Source: Russula earlei (taxonomy: Eukaryota; Basidiomycota; Agaricomycetes; Russulales; Russulaceae). Taken from it: a DNA stretch of 64,000 nucleotides. The stretch is taken from positions 124,001-188,000 of the forward strand of contig JAGFNK010000003.1 in NCBI GenBank assembly GCA_025769875.1, read 5' to 3'. The stretch's first letter is position 1. Every line of letters starts with the position of its first letter. A program made the translations under genes and the position numbers. Under the pieces are notes generated by a model. That model ran no database searches and was not told the origin of the DNA. It was given only the letters and a program-made list of their open reading frames with translations. Below, piece by piece: positions 23,116-33,992 of this stretch.

Positions 23116-24301
23116 TTGGACCTTGAGATTGACCAGCATGTGTTGTTTCATCATCCCATTAATATTAACAATTGCTTCCAAGCTATGTCATCACCATACA
23201 CATCCATAGCTGCTATGGACCCCTCAAGCGACAATGACAACAACAAATGCTTCTCAGAGCAACTAGATGGTAGTCAAGTGTCTCCAAATGCTCAGAAGGT
23301 TACCAGCTATCACATTCTCAGTTTCAATATTAGTATCATATTGATGTGTGTTCTGATCAGACAATTCTCCGGCAGAGGTTCACTATGAGGCAATATAATC
23401 TGGAGCATGACAGTTGGCTTACAAACTTTGTGAAACCCACAGAGCGAGTCCTCAATGATCTGTGACATGCTCAATCAAGTGACCATGGTTAGACAGCCCT
23501 TTGACAAGCTTGCCCTTTGTTCAACATCATCTTCTAACCCTGCTAGTATGATAAATGAGTCCATCATAGCCATACTGCAACCACACACCTCCTCCCTGTC
23601 AATGCATATCATTGCTTGTGCCATAATCAGTCTCATTGCAGGAAACTTTGGTGATGATGACCTTGGCCAGATTTTGAATGCCCAACTTGACACCTTGGCT
23701 ATTTCTCCTCAAGCAAAACAAGCTATCATACCCACTCTTTTTGGTATTTCGAAGTTGATAGAAGTACAATCACAAGGGTAAGGTGATGCTGTCTTCATCT
23801 CAGTACATTGCATTCTCACTGCTTTTATGAATATACTAGCATACCCATGCCTCAGTTGCAGTTTCAGCCTGTGTCAGCATCGTTGTGTTTCAACTGCAAG
23901 GTAGCCATGAACACCCACCCTATGGGCTCCTTGGTCTTTTATCAGATGCACCATTGTCCATTTACTTCCAACTCTGGAAGTGGCTACACTACCTGGTTCT
24001 CTGGCAAGTCCAATACAAACATTCCATTGCCACCCATGGTTCCTGAAGCCAAGACTGGAGATCTTTATGTCCACTTTAACACATCTATGAATGGCTACCA
24101 ATACTGGATGCTTGACAGAAATAATCAGTGGGAAAGCATCTCAAAAGGTGTGGAGAACCCTCTGAACCATGACCAGGTCCTCTCAATTCACTCTAATGGT
24201 GAACCAAGTTGGGTCACTCAAGCATCGACAACCACTACACAAGGCAGAAAGGAGAGAGAAATGCAAGAGAAGTCAGTGCCAATGCATGTGTGCAAATCAT
24301 A
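23116..24301 (+). pseudogene. Basidiomycete hypothetical gene remnant
   Basis: Coding-like pieces in the plus strand include MSSPYTSIAAMDPSSDND near 23184, ISPQAKQAIIPTLFGISKLI near 23700 and a longer block at 23841-24276 (ASLCFNCKVAMNTHPMGSL; GDLYVHFNTSMNGYQYWMLD; QWESISKGVENPL; SNGEPSWVTQ). The last block resembles an Agaricomycete family I have seen only as 'hypothetical', which has a conserved GD(L/I)Y-H start and WVT end. The pieces probably belong to one gene with introns that also includes the DUF6532-like part further on. Several stops interrupt it. Confidence 0.4.
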
Positions 24302-24969
24302 GCTACACTTGGAATTGTGCTCAGTTTATGCCAAACAACCCCAATGAAGTCTTTCATAATGTACAATGCATTTTGCTACATGATGATGATGTGCAACAAA
24401 CTTGAAGGGCACTGGCATGTGGCCCAGGTGAGATTTAGGCAGATCCCATTGCCAAACCATTAAAACAAATTTTGGAGCATGTGGCCCTCTTTTCAATGGG
24501 TGGCTCTCCCCCTCCTCCACTCCAAGTCACCCTTTTCCCATCCCCTTGGTGCATGCTACTTATGTTTTTTTTTCTTGCTCCTTTTTCTTGCTCCTTCTGA
24601 CCTCCCCTCACAGTGACAGCATCAACCCAGTACACTTTTCTTCCTTTTTTACTCACTCTTTCTAACCTCTTCTCACCCAGAATGTCTCATGATGTGGGAC
24701 ACCAGTACTGCTGGCACCACAGCCAAGACCCCTGAGGGCTATGACCAGTTCCCTCAAGAACTGTGCCCCTGTGCACAACACAGGTGTGGTTTTTTTGTCT
24801 TTCTTCTATTTCTGTGCATTTTCGTTGCCATTCATTTTCATGCATGCAATTTTTACTTTTTGTCTTCACACGTTCTCTCTCACATCCCCTCCTTCCATTC
24901 TTCACTCAGTATGTTTTTCTCTTTTTTCTTCTCTTTTATTTCTGATGATTGCTATTCCTGACCTCTCTT

Positions 24970-25610
24970 CACAGAAGGCAATGCCATGCCAACTCTCTCA
25001 ATGCCTCAAGATCAAGAGGACCATTCCTTTTCCCCTGGCAGCCACCTCTGTGACACATATGTGTGGGATGCTGCTGAGGGATTACCCTCACTACCCATTG
25101 GCCTGCAACAGAACCCATTGGCATGTCACAGAGCGTAGCTGGTGTCTAATCAGAGGTTGGTGTGCCAGGTCAACGGATTCTCCTTCCATGAAGTACATAA
25201 GCATGATGTGCAGTGCAGCGGATGTTATGCCATTGGTGCCTCCTGCCCCTCATAGCCTGTGACAAAAGCCTTTGGCATGTCACAGAGCATAGCCAGTGCT
25301 GAACCACCTTGGTATCATTTTTGCAAAAGACCCAGTAGACCTTGGAGATGTATAGGCTCCATAAATGGTTGTAATTAGAGCCAAATTGCAATCTGGGAGC
25401 CTCATAAATGCAATGCCATGCTGACTCTCTCCACACCTCAAGATCAAGAGGACCATTCCTTTTCTCCTGGTGGCCACCTTTGTGACACATATGCATGGGG
25501 TGCTTCTGAGGGATCACCCTTAGTGCCCATTGGCCTGCACTGGAAGCCATTGGCACATTGCTGAGCATAGCTGGCTGTGCAGCCAATGTATACCCCACTT
25601 GCAAAGAAGG
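24970..25610 (+). repeat. Local duplication in pseudogene region
   Basis: About 180 bp at 24976-25155 recurs at 25404-25585, with a shared frame containing PQDQEDHSFSPG, HLCDTY and PIGL. A third, shorter piece (CATGTCACAGAGC...AGC) lies at 25274-25300. Substitutions are common, so the duplication is old. Confidence 0.6.
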
Positions 25611-25819
25611 CATGAAAGTCCAGTGTGCTGCAGAAGTCCAGTGTGTCACATGGTATCATAGATGTTGTATGTGTTGACTTGGATTCAAAGGTCTTGGATA
25701 TCAAGGAGGGAATGATGATTGTGGGGGCATTGCCATGCCCATGCCAAGGCAGTTGGAGTGAAGTGCATGCATATGCTGACAAATAAGGTTTGTCACCAAA
25801 CAAACAAACCATTGATGGT

Positions 25820-27708
25820 TCATTTTTTTCCTCCTCCCCAGTGTCCACTTTCTATGGTGATAGTGGTGGTGCACATGCCCATCGTCTTGTAACCAAACCT
25901 GTCAAAACTGAAACCACTGGTGACAATAGCAACCTGGAGTCAGAGACTGACTGGCTTAAGGACCTGGAGTCCACCCAGCAACCATCCACAAAATGTTCTG
26001 AGGTGATGGTAATTGAGGTGCATCTGCGACATCATTTTGTCTCTTCTAAAACTCAAAGCTGTGCATGTAGAGACCATCATGGTCAGCTTCAGCTGCCCCT
26101 CCTGGGCCTTCTGCCTCAGATGGTGCACTGCCCAGCAGCCAAACTTGGACAACTGATGATGTTCCATCTTCTTGAGATTGTCAAAGCAGCGCTACTGCTT
26201 TGGCTTCTGAATTTCATTGGCCTGCTAACACCAATCTCATACTTACTCCAGATCCAAACAAGGTAACACTGTCTAAGCAATGCCCACTAATTCACCTCAT
26301 CCTTCAAGATGCAGTGGATAGTGTTCAAGCCAGTTTTCTCATTGATCATGCATTCCCTGATGCCCCTACTGTTCTTGCAGTGATAAAGGCTGCTCTTTTA
26401 TCAGCTGCTTCTTCCCATCCTGGTTCCTCATTCATCCATCAGCACCTCCAATCCAATCATGAATATGTGACCAAAATTATCCCTGTGGTAAGTTCCTCAA
26501 GCAGAGAGATCGTGTTACTGATGGAATCAACAGCTGCGTGGTCGCATCCCCCTTTTCTGACATGAAGCCAAAGAACGCTACACTACCATCATCTTGGCTG
26601 AGTTGCCAGTCATCACCTCACAGGCATTAATTGTTGCAATTGTTGAGAAGCAGTTGATGGACTACAACTATACATTTCCAACCAGCAAAAGTGTAAGTGG
26701 ACTTATTCTTATTTGATACCATCTAATGTCTGGTTAGGGTTCATCGAACTTTGGTCTCATAACATGTTCATATCCTTATCGGAATACACAGATCATCAAT
26801 GTGATTCACAATTTGTATTTTGCTGGAGGTATTAACTCATTTGTCAGTAAATTTGGACACCACTTTCCAACACATCAAGATACCCTTGGGGTGACAACAT
26901 GTGAAGTTCCAATACCAATGGTCACATTGGTAGCAATGGCGGTAAGTCTAGTTTAGTCTTGTCTTCAAAAGTTGTTCTAACTAGATATGTAGCTCTATGC
27001 TGCCCTGCATGAGTGGAATACTGGTGTCCACCAGGCCATGGACTTTTCAGCCAATGCATACCTTGATGTCTATTGTGGCCATATTGGCACATTCAACCAT
27101 ATCCAGGAGCATTGTGGCAATGTATTTGTTAAGATCTGACTGATCTTGTTACCAACTCTTAGTGAAAGAGTTGCTTGATATAGTTCAAGCACTAGACTTT
27201 GAACCCCTTTGATATTATCTCAGGAAGAATAGATGTAAGAGAAGAGAGGGACCTCTTTCACTTAGGGTGATCACTATAGTTTTTGTTTAGAGAGTTGACA
27301 AGATAGTTGTTTTTTGTAAGAGAGTAAGTTGAGTGTAAGGCTCGACTTCTTGGTACAACAGAGTATTTATACAATATCTCAACAACGGCTGATCTGATTT
27401 GTATGAAACTTGGGATGCACATAGCTGAGGACCAGTAGTATCCAAAACCATAGAGTGCAATTCGAAAGTATCAGAAATGACTCATGCATGAGTCATCCCT
27501 TCCTAGTATCTGTCATCAAATGGTAAGTGGTGAGTAAGCAATCAGTAAGCCAACCACTAAGCAAATCACTAAGCAATCACTAAGCAGAAGTAAGCACAGA
27601 TGAGTAAACAGAGATGAGTCACCAAAGCATAGGTAAGCAGATGAGAATGCAAGAATCCTGACAGCATTCCACACAATGATGGTGGATATTTTTACAAAAG
27701 CACAGTGA
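25820..27708 (+). pseudogene. DUF6532-like gene, split by solo LTR-C1
   Basis: From about 26200 successive plus-frame exons read LILTPDPNKVTLSKQCPLIH, ASFLIDHAFPDAPTVLAVIK, SNHEYVTKIIPV, ERYTTIILAELPV, VEKQLMDYNYTFPTSK, IINVIHNLYFAGGINSFVSK, FGHHFPTHQDTLGVTTCEV, PIPMVTLV, YAALHEWNTGVHQAMDFSAN and AYLDVYCGHIGTFNHIQEHC. I recognise this order as the Agaricomycete DUF6532 domain, whose function is unknown. The frame is cut at 27126 by LTR-C1 and resumes at 27669 with FHTMMVDIFTKAQ and a TGA at 27706-27708. Removing the LTR and one target copy restores the local frame. Introns (for example GTAAGT after 26938) are visible. An apparent stop and frame shifts upstream make it a pseudogene. Confidence 0.7.
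27127..27663 (-). repeat. Solo LTR, family C (C1)
   Basis: 537 bp, TGTTAAGATC to AATCCTGACA. The flanks GTATT (27122-27126) and GCATT (27664-27668) differ by one C/T change, so they are a decayed target duplication. A TATAAATA box lies on the minus strand. The 3' half is crowded with AGTAAGC/ACTAAGC words. Confidence 0.88.
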
Positions 27709-28217
27709 GCAAATCATATTATACTTTGTTTAACTAATCTACCTTCATGGCAGCACTTCAGTGTTGAGAACCTTGGTTCCAATTGCTGGACTCAACCTTG
27801 AAGAACTCAACAATTGAGCAAGCTCACACTGTCCTTGGTCCCTCAAACCAATGGTGACATTATACCCACTCATATTGTTCTCTTGGACAAATTATCATTC
27901 TCATACATCTACACTTTTTTTCAGTTTGGCATTTTAAAATGTCTACATTAGTATTCCTGTCATAGCATAGCTGAATGGACTGCAAAATTATTGCACTATT
28001 ATCAGCGCATATTATCAATCATGTCATGAACTATCCAATCCAAAATTATAGAACAAGAACCATGAATTATCATAATAGCAAAATTATTATCCATAATGAT
28101 GATAATGGTCGATAAAATTATTGGGGGTAAACTGGTGATGATAATTTCAGTTTTTGATAAATGTCGCTAGCAAGGGATAATAATCTCTCACCAGTGCAGG
28201 AGGTTTTTCCTGATGAC
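27709..28217. other. AT-rich sequence, no gene seen
   Basis: Very AT-rich stretch (especially 27900-28150) with no coding frame. Confidence 0.5.
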
Positions 28218-29952
28218 TGGTTGCAAGAGGTGGTCATGGTAGGAGAGTGCCAGAATTACTAGATAGGGTGGTCACAAAGGGGTACCCTCAGTTAATAGGA
28301 GTGCTGCAATCAAATGGACAGTCTGAAGACTGTCTACTACTTTATTGAGCACTTATATACTACAAGGGAACTACTAAATAAAGACCAAGCCATAACCTTG
28401 TTATCAAGCACAATAGGATGATGAGTAAGGCATCAGGGAATGCTAAGTAAGCATGCTCAGTCATGCTCAATAAGCTGCTGAGTAAGATGATGAGTAAAGG
28501 CCTTTAGAGTCCACATGTTCACTGTCTAGTGCATATGCAAAGCACATGATTCATTTGCTGTAAGTGTTAGTTTAGGGCCAGTCTTTCAGAGACTTGGAGT
28601 ATTTGATAGTGAGGAGGTGCTCCTTATAATACCCCTTATAAGGTTCTATTGAGGTGTCTAGAGTTGACCCTAACATTAGTATTAAGGTCCCTAGTGTTGC
28701 CTTATAGTTTGTTCTAAGGTTATTAGAGTCAGTCTAATAACATGTTCTAAGGCCTATAGTGTCATGAACCATTTCCTGGAGAGGGCCCTTGAAGGACCCT
28801 TCCTTATTAGAGGAAACCCAGCCTCTATGATGCCACCCCATTCACATGGCCAAAAGGGGTGAGTAAAGGTGTCCACAATATCACACATGCATTGTTGCGC
28901 AATTGATTCTAGGCACAATTGACATACAGCAAGCCCTACTTAGTGGCAACCCTTCTAGCTATAAAAGACAGTATTAAAGACTCTCTAAAGACCCTTTAAG
29001 ACGACCTCAAGTGCCTTACATTGGACGACAATGAAAATACTATAGGCCTTAGAACATGTAATTAGACTAACTCTAATAACCTTAGAACAAACTATAAGAC
29101 CATACTAAGGACCTTAGTATGGTTATTAGGGTCGACTCTAAGCACCCTTATAGAACCATATTAGGTGCCTTATGGGCATCACTAGTCCACTGACAAAATA
29201 TCCCAAGTCCTCAAAAGACTGGCCCTAAACTAACCAGCAGTAAATAAAGCAGATGCTTTGCACATGCACTAAGCAGTGAACACATGGACACTAGAAACCC
29301 TTACTCAGCACTATGGGCCTTCTTACTCAGCAGCTTACTGAGCATGACTGAGCATGCCCACTAAGCATAGCCTGACTGAGCATGCCCACTAAGCATAGCC
29401 TGACTTCTTAGTCATCTGTCAATTGTGCTTGATAACAAGGTTATGACTTGTTCTCTATTTAGCAGTTCCCTTGTAGTATATAAACACTCAATAAAGTAGT
29501 GGACAGTCTTCAGACTGTCCATTTGATTTGTGGCACTCCATTACCAAGGGTACTCCTTTGTGACCAACTGACCATGCTATCTAGTACAATCTGGCCCTCT
29601 CCTTTTGTGACCATCTCTCACAGCCAGTACCAGTCCCCCTCTAGTACTTGCTACTTGTTTGGACTGTGCTCTTTGCCAACTTCGTCCTTGAACTCAGTTG
29701 ACTTGTCTCTGAGCTCTTATCTTACTCTTGAACTGAATTGTTCAACAGTGAGTTCTGACATATAGTATCCTTTTTAGTCTTTAGTTAGGGAACTTTAGGG
29801 TCATCTTAGAGGGTCCTTAGAAGGCCTCTAATGTTGCCCTTCAATGCTAGATAGAGTGCCAACAAGTAGGGCTTGCTGTATGTTGATTGTGCCTAGAATC
29901 AATTGCACAACAATGTGTGCATAATATTGTGGACACCTCTGCTCACCCCTTT
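28218..29952 (-). repeat. LTR family B, truncated copy B1 (interrupted by B2)
   Basis: 28218-28759 plus 29766-29952 together form an LTR-B copy. It lacks its outer end on the left and stops at CTCACCCCTTTT on the right, where B3 begins. It carries the family hairpin at GGACAGTC-TGAA-GACTGTC and the TATA box in reverse orientation. B2 inserted at TATAG. Confidence 0.75.
28760..29760 (+). repeat. Solo LTR, family B (B2), nested in B1
   Basis: 1001 bp, TGTCATGAACC to GTTCTGACA, with perfect target duplication TATAG (28755-28759 and 29761-29765). It is the longest and most diverged full copy of the family. It lies in opposite orientation to the copy it entered. Confidence 0.9.
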
Positions 29953-30917
29953 TGTCAAGACTCACTGTTGAACTATCCAGTTCAAGAGCAAGGAGTAAGC
30001 TTGAAGACAAGTCGATAGATGTCCAAGTTGGCGTGGGCAAGGAGTAGAGTCCAAATCAGTAGCAAATACCAAAGAGGTATAGTTACTGGTAGAGTTGAGC
30101 AGGTACACAGGGAAGAAGCCAGAATAATCACAAAGGGGATGGTCCTTAAAGGAGTATCCCAGGGATAGAGAGTGCCATAAACAAATGGACAGTCTGAGGA
30201 CTGTCCGCTACTTTATTGAGCACTTATATACTACAAGAGAACTGCTAAATAGGGAACAAGTCGTAACCTTGTTATCAAGCACAATAGAGTGATGAGTAAG
30301 AAGTTGGAGTATGCTTACTGAGCATGCTCAGTCATGCTCAGTAAGCTGCTGAGTAAGAAGGCTTCTCTTGATGAGTAAGAGCCTTTACTGTTCACGTGTT
30401 CACTGCTCTAATACACGTGCGAAGCACCTGATTCATTTGTTGTTAGTTAGTTTAGGGCCGGTCATTGGAGGACTTGTAATTTAGTTCAGGGATTATAGTT
30501 GCCTGTAAGGCCCCTTATATAATTCTATTAGGGTCCTTAGAGTCGACCCTAATACTTCTATTAAGGTCCTTAGTATTGCTGTATAGTTTGTTCTATAGTT
30601 ATTAGAGTCAGTCTAATAACATGTTGTAGGGTCTTTAGTATTGTGTTAGTGCCTATTGTCCAGCACTTATAGTTGTCCTAAAGGGTCCTTAGGGAGGCTA
30701 TAATACTGTCCTTTATTGCTAAAAGGGTTGCCATTAAGTGGGGCTGGCTGTATGTTGATTGTGCTGAGAATTGCTCGCGCAACAATGTGTGCACGATATT
30801 GTGGACACCTCTACTCACCCCTTTTGTCCATGTGAACAGGGTGACACCATAGAGGCCAGGTTTCCTCTCATAAGGAAGGGTCCTTCAAGGGCCCTCTCCA
30901 GAAAATGGTTCATGACA
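29953..30917 (-). repeat. LTR family B (B3), no target duplication
   Basis: 965 bp, TGTCAAGACT to GTTCATGACA in plus-strand reading. The flanks (CCTTT and AGACC) do not match, and the left flank is truncated LTR-B1. The left end was therefore probably made by recombination or deletion between LTR copies. Confidence 0.85.
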
Positions 30918-31418
30918 AGACCAACATTCCTGGATAGTTGGGACGGTGGTTTGAATTGGTGTGAGGGGTCGAGGGGCAAGACTTGAGGCTTCGAGGATTG
31001 CTGGGACTGAGTAGTACGCAGGAGGACCAGTATATGAGGGGTCTGGGCTGGTGATCACCCAAGGTTGATTGTAATCTGCATCGTATAACCAAGAGTTAGT
31101 TTCCCAATCAAAAGTGTTGTGTATTCCTGGTACAATAACAAGTTGGATGTAAGATTGGTTTTCCCTTTGTATTCTGTCGAGGCGTAAGTGGTAGAACTGG
31201 ACTGTGAGGCGATAGTAGCTAATATATGTCCAAGCCAAATAGAACAGGTGATATCCTGTTCTCAGAGAATGAATGATGAGGTGATCGCATGGTTGAATGA
31301 TCCTGGTCCAGAGATTTAGCTCACTGGAGCATAGAGATTGGTAGTCAACTGGTTGTCCTTGAATGTTTCTTGCTTGAGCAAGGTGCCAATATAATAACTG
31401 TTGTTGTGCTGGTGGCAA
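30918..31418 (-). pseudogene. Retroelement-associated ORF fragment (gag-like?)
   Basis: A minus-strand frame of about 166 residues starts at 31418 (QQQLLYWHLAQARNIQGQPV) and has many aromatic residues (TGYHLFYLAWTYISYYRLTV), followed by a proline-rich segment. It runs straight into LTR-B3, which replaces its end. I do not recognise a domain. Its place upstream of an LTR-bearing region and its proline-rich tail suggest the gag N-terminus of a Gypsy element. Confidence 0.4.
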
Positions 31419-31715
31419 GAGTCAACTAAGGGTTTCAAGATATAATGCGTGTTTGTCATGGCTTAGGAGTTGTCTGAATGGTAAGACTTCAAGGAATTCT
31501 TTGACAACAAGGTGAGGGAAATCTTCATGGGGTGGTTCAATTCCTGGTACGTCATGTAGGTTGGTTAAAGTGGTGACAGGGAATGCAGTGGAGGCCCAGG
31601 TTCAATAGTGATTTAGACTTAAGATGTGTCTGGTGATAGCGTTTTCTTCTTCTTCTTCTTCTTCTTCCTCTAATGTGTACTCTCATGGCACTTTAGTAAA
31701 GAGAAGAAGGAAACT

Positions 31716-32684
31716 TTAAACAATCTTTATTGAAGTGTTACAAGGATGGTTCTTACTCTTTAAGAACCACGCGCAAGATCTATGGTTTTGAGGTGGTACC
31801 TCTCGAATTAGTTTGAGAGGGTTAGCAGGAATACAAGGTATAAAACAAAAGCAAAGTAGCTGGGGGTTGAATCGTATGGTGTTGAATGTGTAAGTCAAGT
31901 AGTGACGTAGGGATACATGATTACTACCTTCTTTGAAGTGTAGGTATCCATATGCAAAAGCTAGGTGTCCATCCAGGAAATCATGTACAATAGACAAGCA
32001 AAAGGACCCTTCATAAGCAGGATGGTAAATGGCAGGTAAGGTAAGGAGCTTCCTAAACAACGATGTATTAAAAATGTAAGCGATACGTCTGAGGGGGAAG
32101 TCAGCATCCGGGGCCATCCCGACATTAGAGCAAATGCCAAAGGGGATGAGGTTATATTCAGTGGCAAGGGCAGCATTGGAGGGTTCCACAGCAAAAGTGT
32201 GGACGATGTGTGCATGAAATGTGGTGGTGAAGGTGTCAGTGAAGGTGCAACAAGCTAGTTGGTCTGTGGTAGGGATGCATGACAAATAGTCTTGATGATT
32301 TGAGTTGTGGAGGGGTCGCCACTGCTTGTGGGAGCGGTTGGTGGTGGGGAGAACGAAGTACTGGTGCGGGTGGAAGTGAAATGCTGTGCAGGGGGGACGA
32401 TTGAGGAAACCTTCAGGCAAGGGAGGATGGTCCACTTGCTGTTGCTCGTTCTGCGCTGGAGGGGGAGTGCCAATAGGGACAAAGTCACCTGGGATAGGCT
32501 GGGGAACATTGGGAGATGATGGTGGGGCTTCTGGGGAGTACATGATGCTGAGGGGTAGTGAGGACGTGTCAGCTGGTCCAAGGTCCTCAGTGAGGAGGCG
32601 AAGGGTGGTGCATGGAGTGGGCTGGAGAGGAGAAGGGAGGCGCAGGGAGGTGTTGACAAGAGTGGGAGAGTTGGGAGTAGACAC
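31716..32684 (-). CDS. 322-aa ORF of unknown function, probably retroelement-borne
   Basis: This is the longest uninterrupted frame in the CpG-poor region. The N-terminal 100 residues are proline/serine-rich and low-complexity (PEAPPSSPNVPQPIPGDFVP). The remainder is globular-looking, rich in H, F, Y and C (FHFHPHQYFVLPTTNRSHKQ; LATEYNLIPFGICSNVG; GSFCLSIVHDFLDGHLAFAY). I do not recognise it. An LTR-like stretch lies just upstream on its own strand (32690-33370), so it may be the first ORF of a Gypsy-type element (gag position). Its survival without stops is notable here. Confidence 0.4.
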   Translation of the reverse strand: MSTPNSPTLVNTSLRLPSPLQPTPCTTLRLLTEDLGPADTSSLPLSIMYSPEAPPSSPNVPQPIPGDFVPIGTPPPAQNEQQQVDHPPLPEGFLNRPPCTAFHFHPHQYFVLPTTNRSHKQWRPLHNSNHQDYLSCIPTTDQLACCTFTDTFTTTFHAHIVHTFAVEPSNAALATEYNLIPFGICSNVGMAPDADFPLRRIAYIFNTSLFRKLLTLPAIYHPAYEGSFCLSIVHDFLDGHLAFAYGYLHFKEGSNHVSLRHYLTYTFNTIRFNPQLLCFCFIPCIPANPLKLIREVPPQNHRSCAWFLKSKNHPCNTSIKIV

Positions 32685-32689
32685 TTGAG

Positions 32690-33370
32690 CATTGGCTGGT
32701 CAATACAGGAATGATGAGAGACTGTCCAGATGTCAAGACATGTACTGCTGATCCTTAAGGACTCAGGAGCCAGTGGGCAAGGGTCGGAACAGATGGTACA
32801 CGGCATAGGCAGCATTTAACAAGAGGACAAGCCAAATGAATAGAATGTACCAGAGGGGGACTGGTACATGTTGCTGGAGGCAGAGGCGAAGATTAGAGGC
32901 CAGTGCAGCAAAGGGGCTTTAGACAAGGCAGTCGTTGAAGAGTACCTTGGAGGCAAGGGAAGTCTTTAAACTGAGCAGTCACAGGGGAGTACCCAGGAAG
33001 ATGAGAGTATCACAAATGGACAGTCTGATGACTGCCATGCTACATTGGGGCTTATATACTGTGTACAGGGTCAATTACAAAGAATAGGAACTACTCTAGA
33101 CTCTTTGGTACCATCCAATAGGGCTACAGAGGCATAAAATTGCTTGTGTCAGGTTTCAGGCTTACTGAGTGTATTACTGGTCATTGGGGAGCAATGACAT
33201 GCTTATGATGTCACTGTGGAGCGCTTAGTGAGCCGATGAGGTCACTGTGGAGTCGCTCAGTCAGCCATGATGTCATTGGGACTTAGATGACATCATATGA
33301 GTTATGCAACAGTTTGTAGGAGTTCATGCCACTGTTTCGGGTTCTTGGTGGCTGTGGCCATGTGGCTGCC
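32690..33370 (-). repeat. LTR-like remnant (family E, related to B)
   Basis: The core at 32990-33070 shares the family-B arrangement (GGAGTACCCAGG, ACAAATGGACAGTCTGATGACTG, then GGGGCTTATATACTG), while the ends are different. The limits are approximate because no TG/CA pair with a target duplication was found. Confidence 0.4.
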
Positions 33371-33992
33371 ATGCGATGATTACCCGATTAGGAAACGGGT
33401 GCCTGGTCGTGTTATAGTGCCTTTGCAATAGCAATATCTTGTATCACAGGAGGGATAGCCCAGAAAACAGAAGTGCATTGACAATACAAAGCGAGATGGG
33501 TCTTTCTTGAGTAAAGTAGGACAATATATGGCCAGGACCTGGCCTTGGTTCATAACACCTTCTGTTTGGTGGACATCTTCTTTATGGACACAGAGGAGGA
33601 GCTCTTGTTGTAGGTAGGAGGGGGCAATGTGGATCATCCAGAGACAGTGCTTTTGTTTCCACTGTCCCCTGAGTCGTCCTCCTTCTCCATTTCCAGGGCT
33701 CAAGCCTTTCCTTTGTCCCTTGGGTTACTTGATTTCTTCTTGACTCTGTCCTTGTGTTACAACATTTTCCTTTTACACTTACTTCTCACCTTTGCTATGG
33801 ACTGCTTCCTTCATACATCCCGTTACTTACTGGTCTCATGATCTCTTATGTCTTGTGATCTCTTCTGTGTTATCATGTGATCCATACACATCCAGGTAAC
33901 ACTGGATTGCTGTTACTTTCCCTTTGTTTGGTTCTCTTTCCTTTTATACTTACTTCTCAGTTTTGACTGAGCAATGCTGTGCACCTACTGTG

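Noticed and set aside
31640..31675. CTT microsatellite
   Set aside because: Ordinary short simple repeat with no sign of function.
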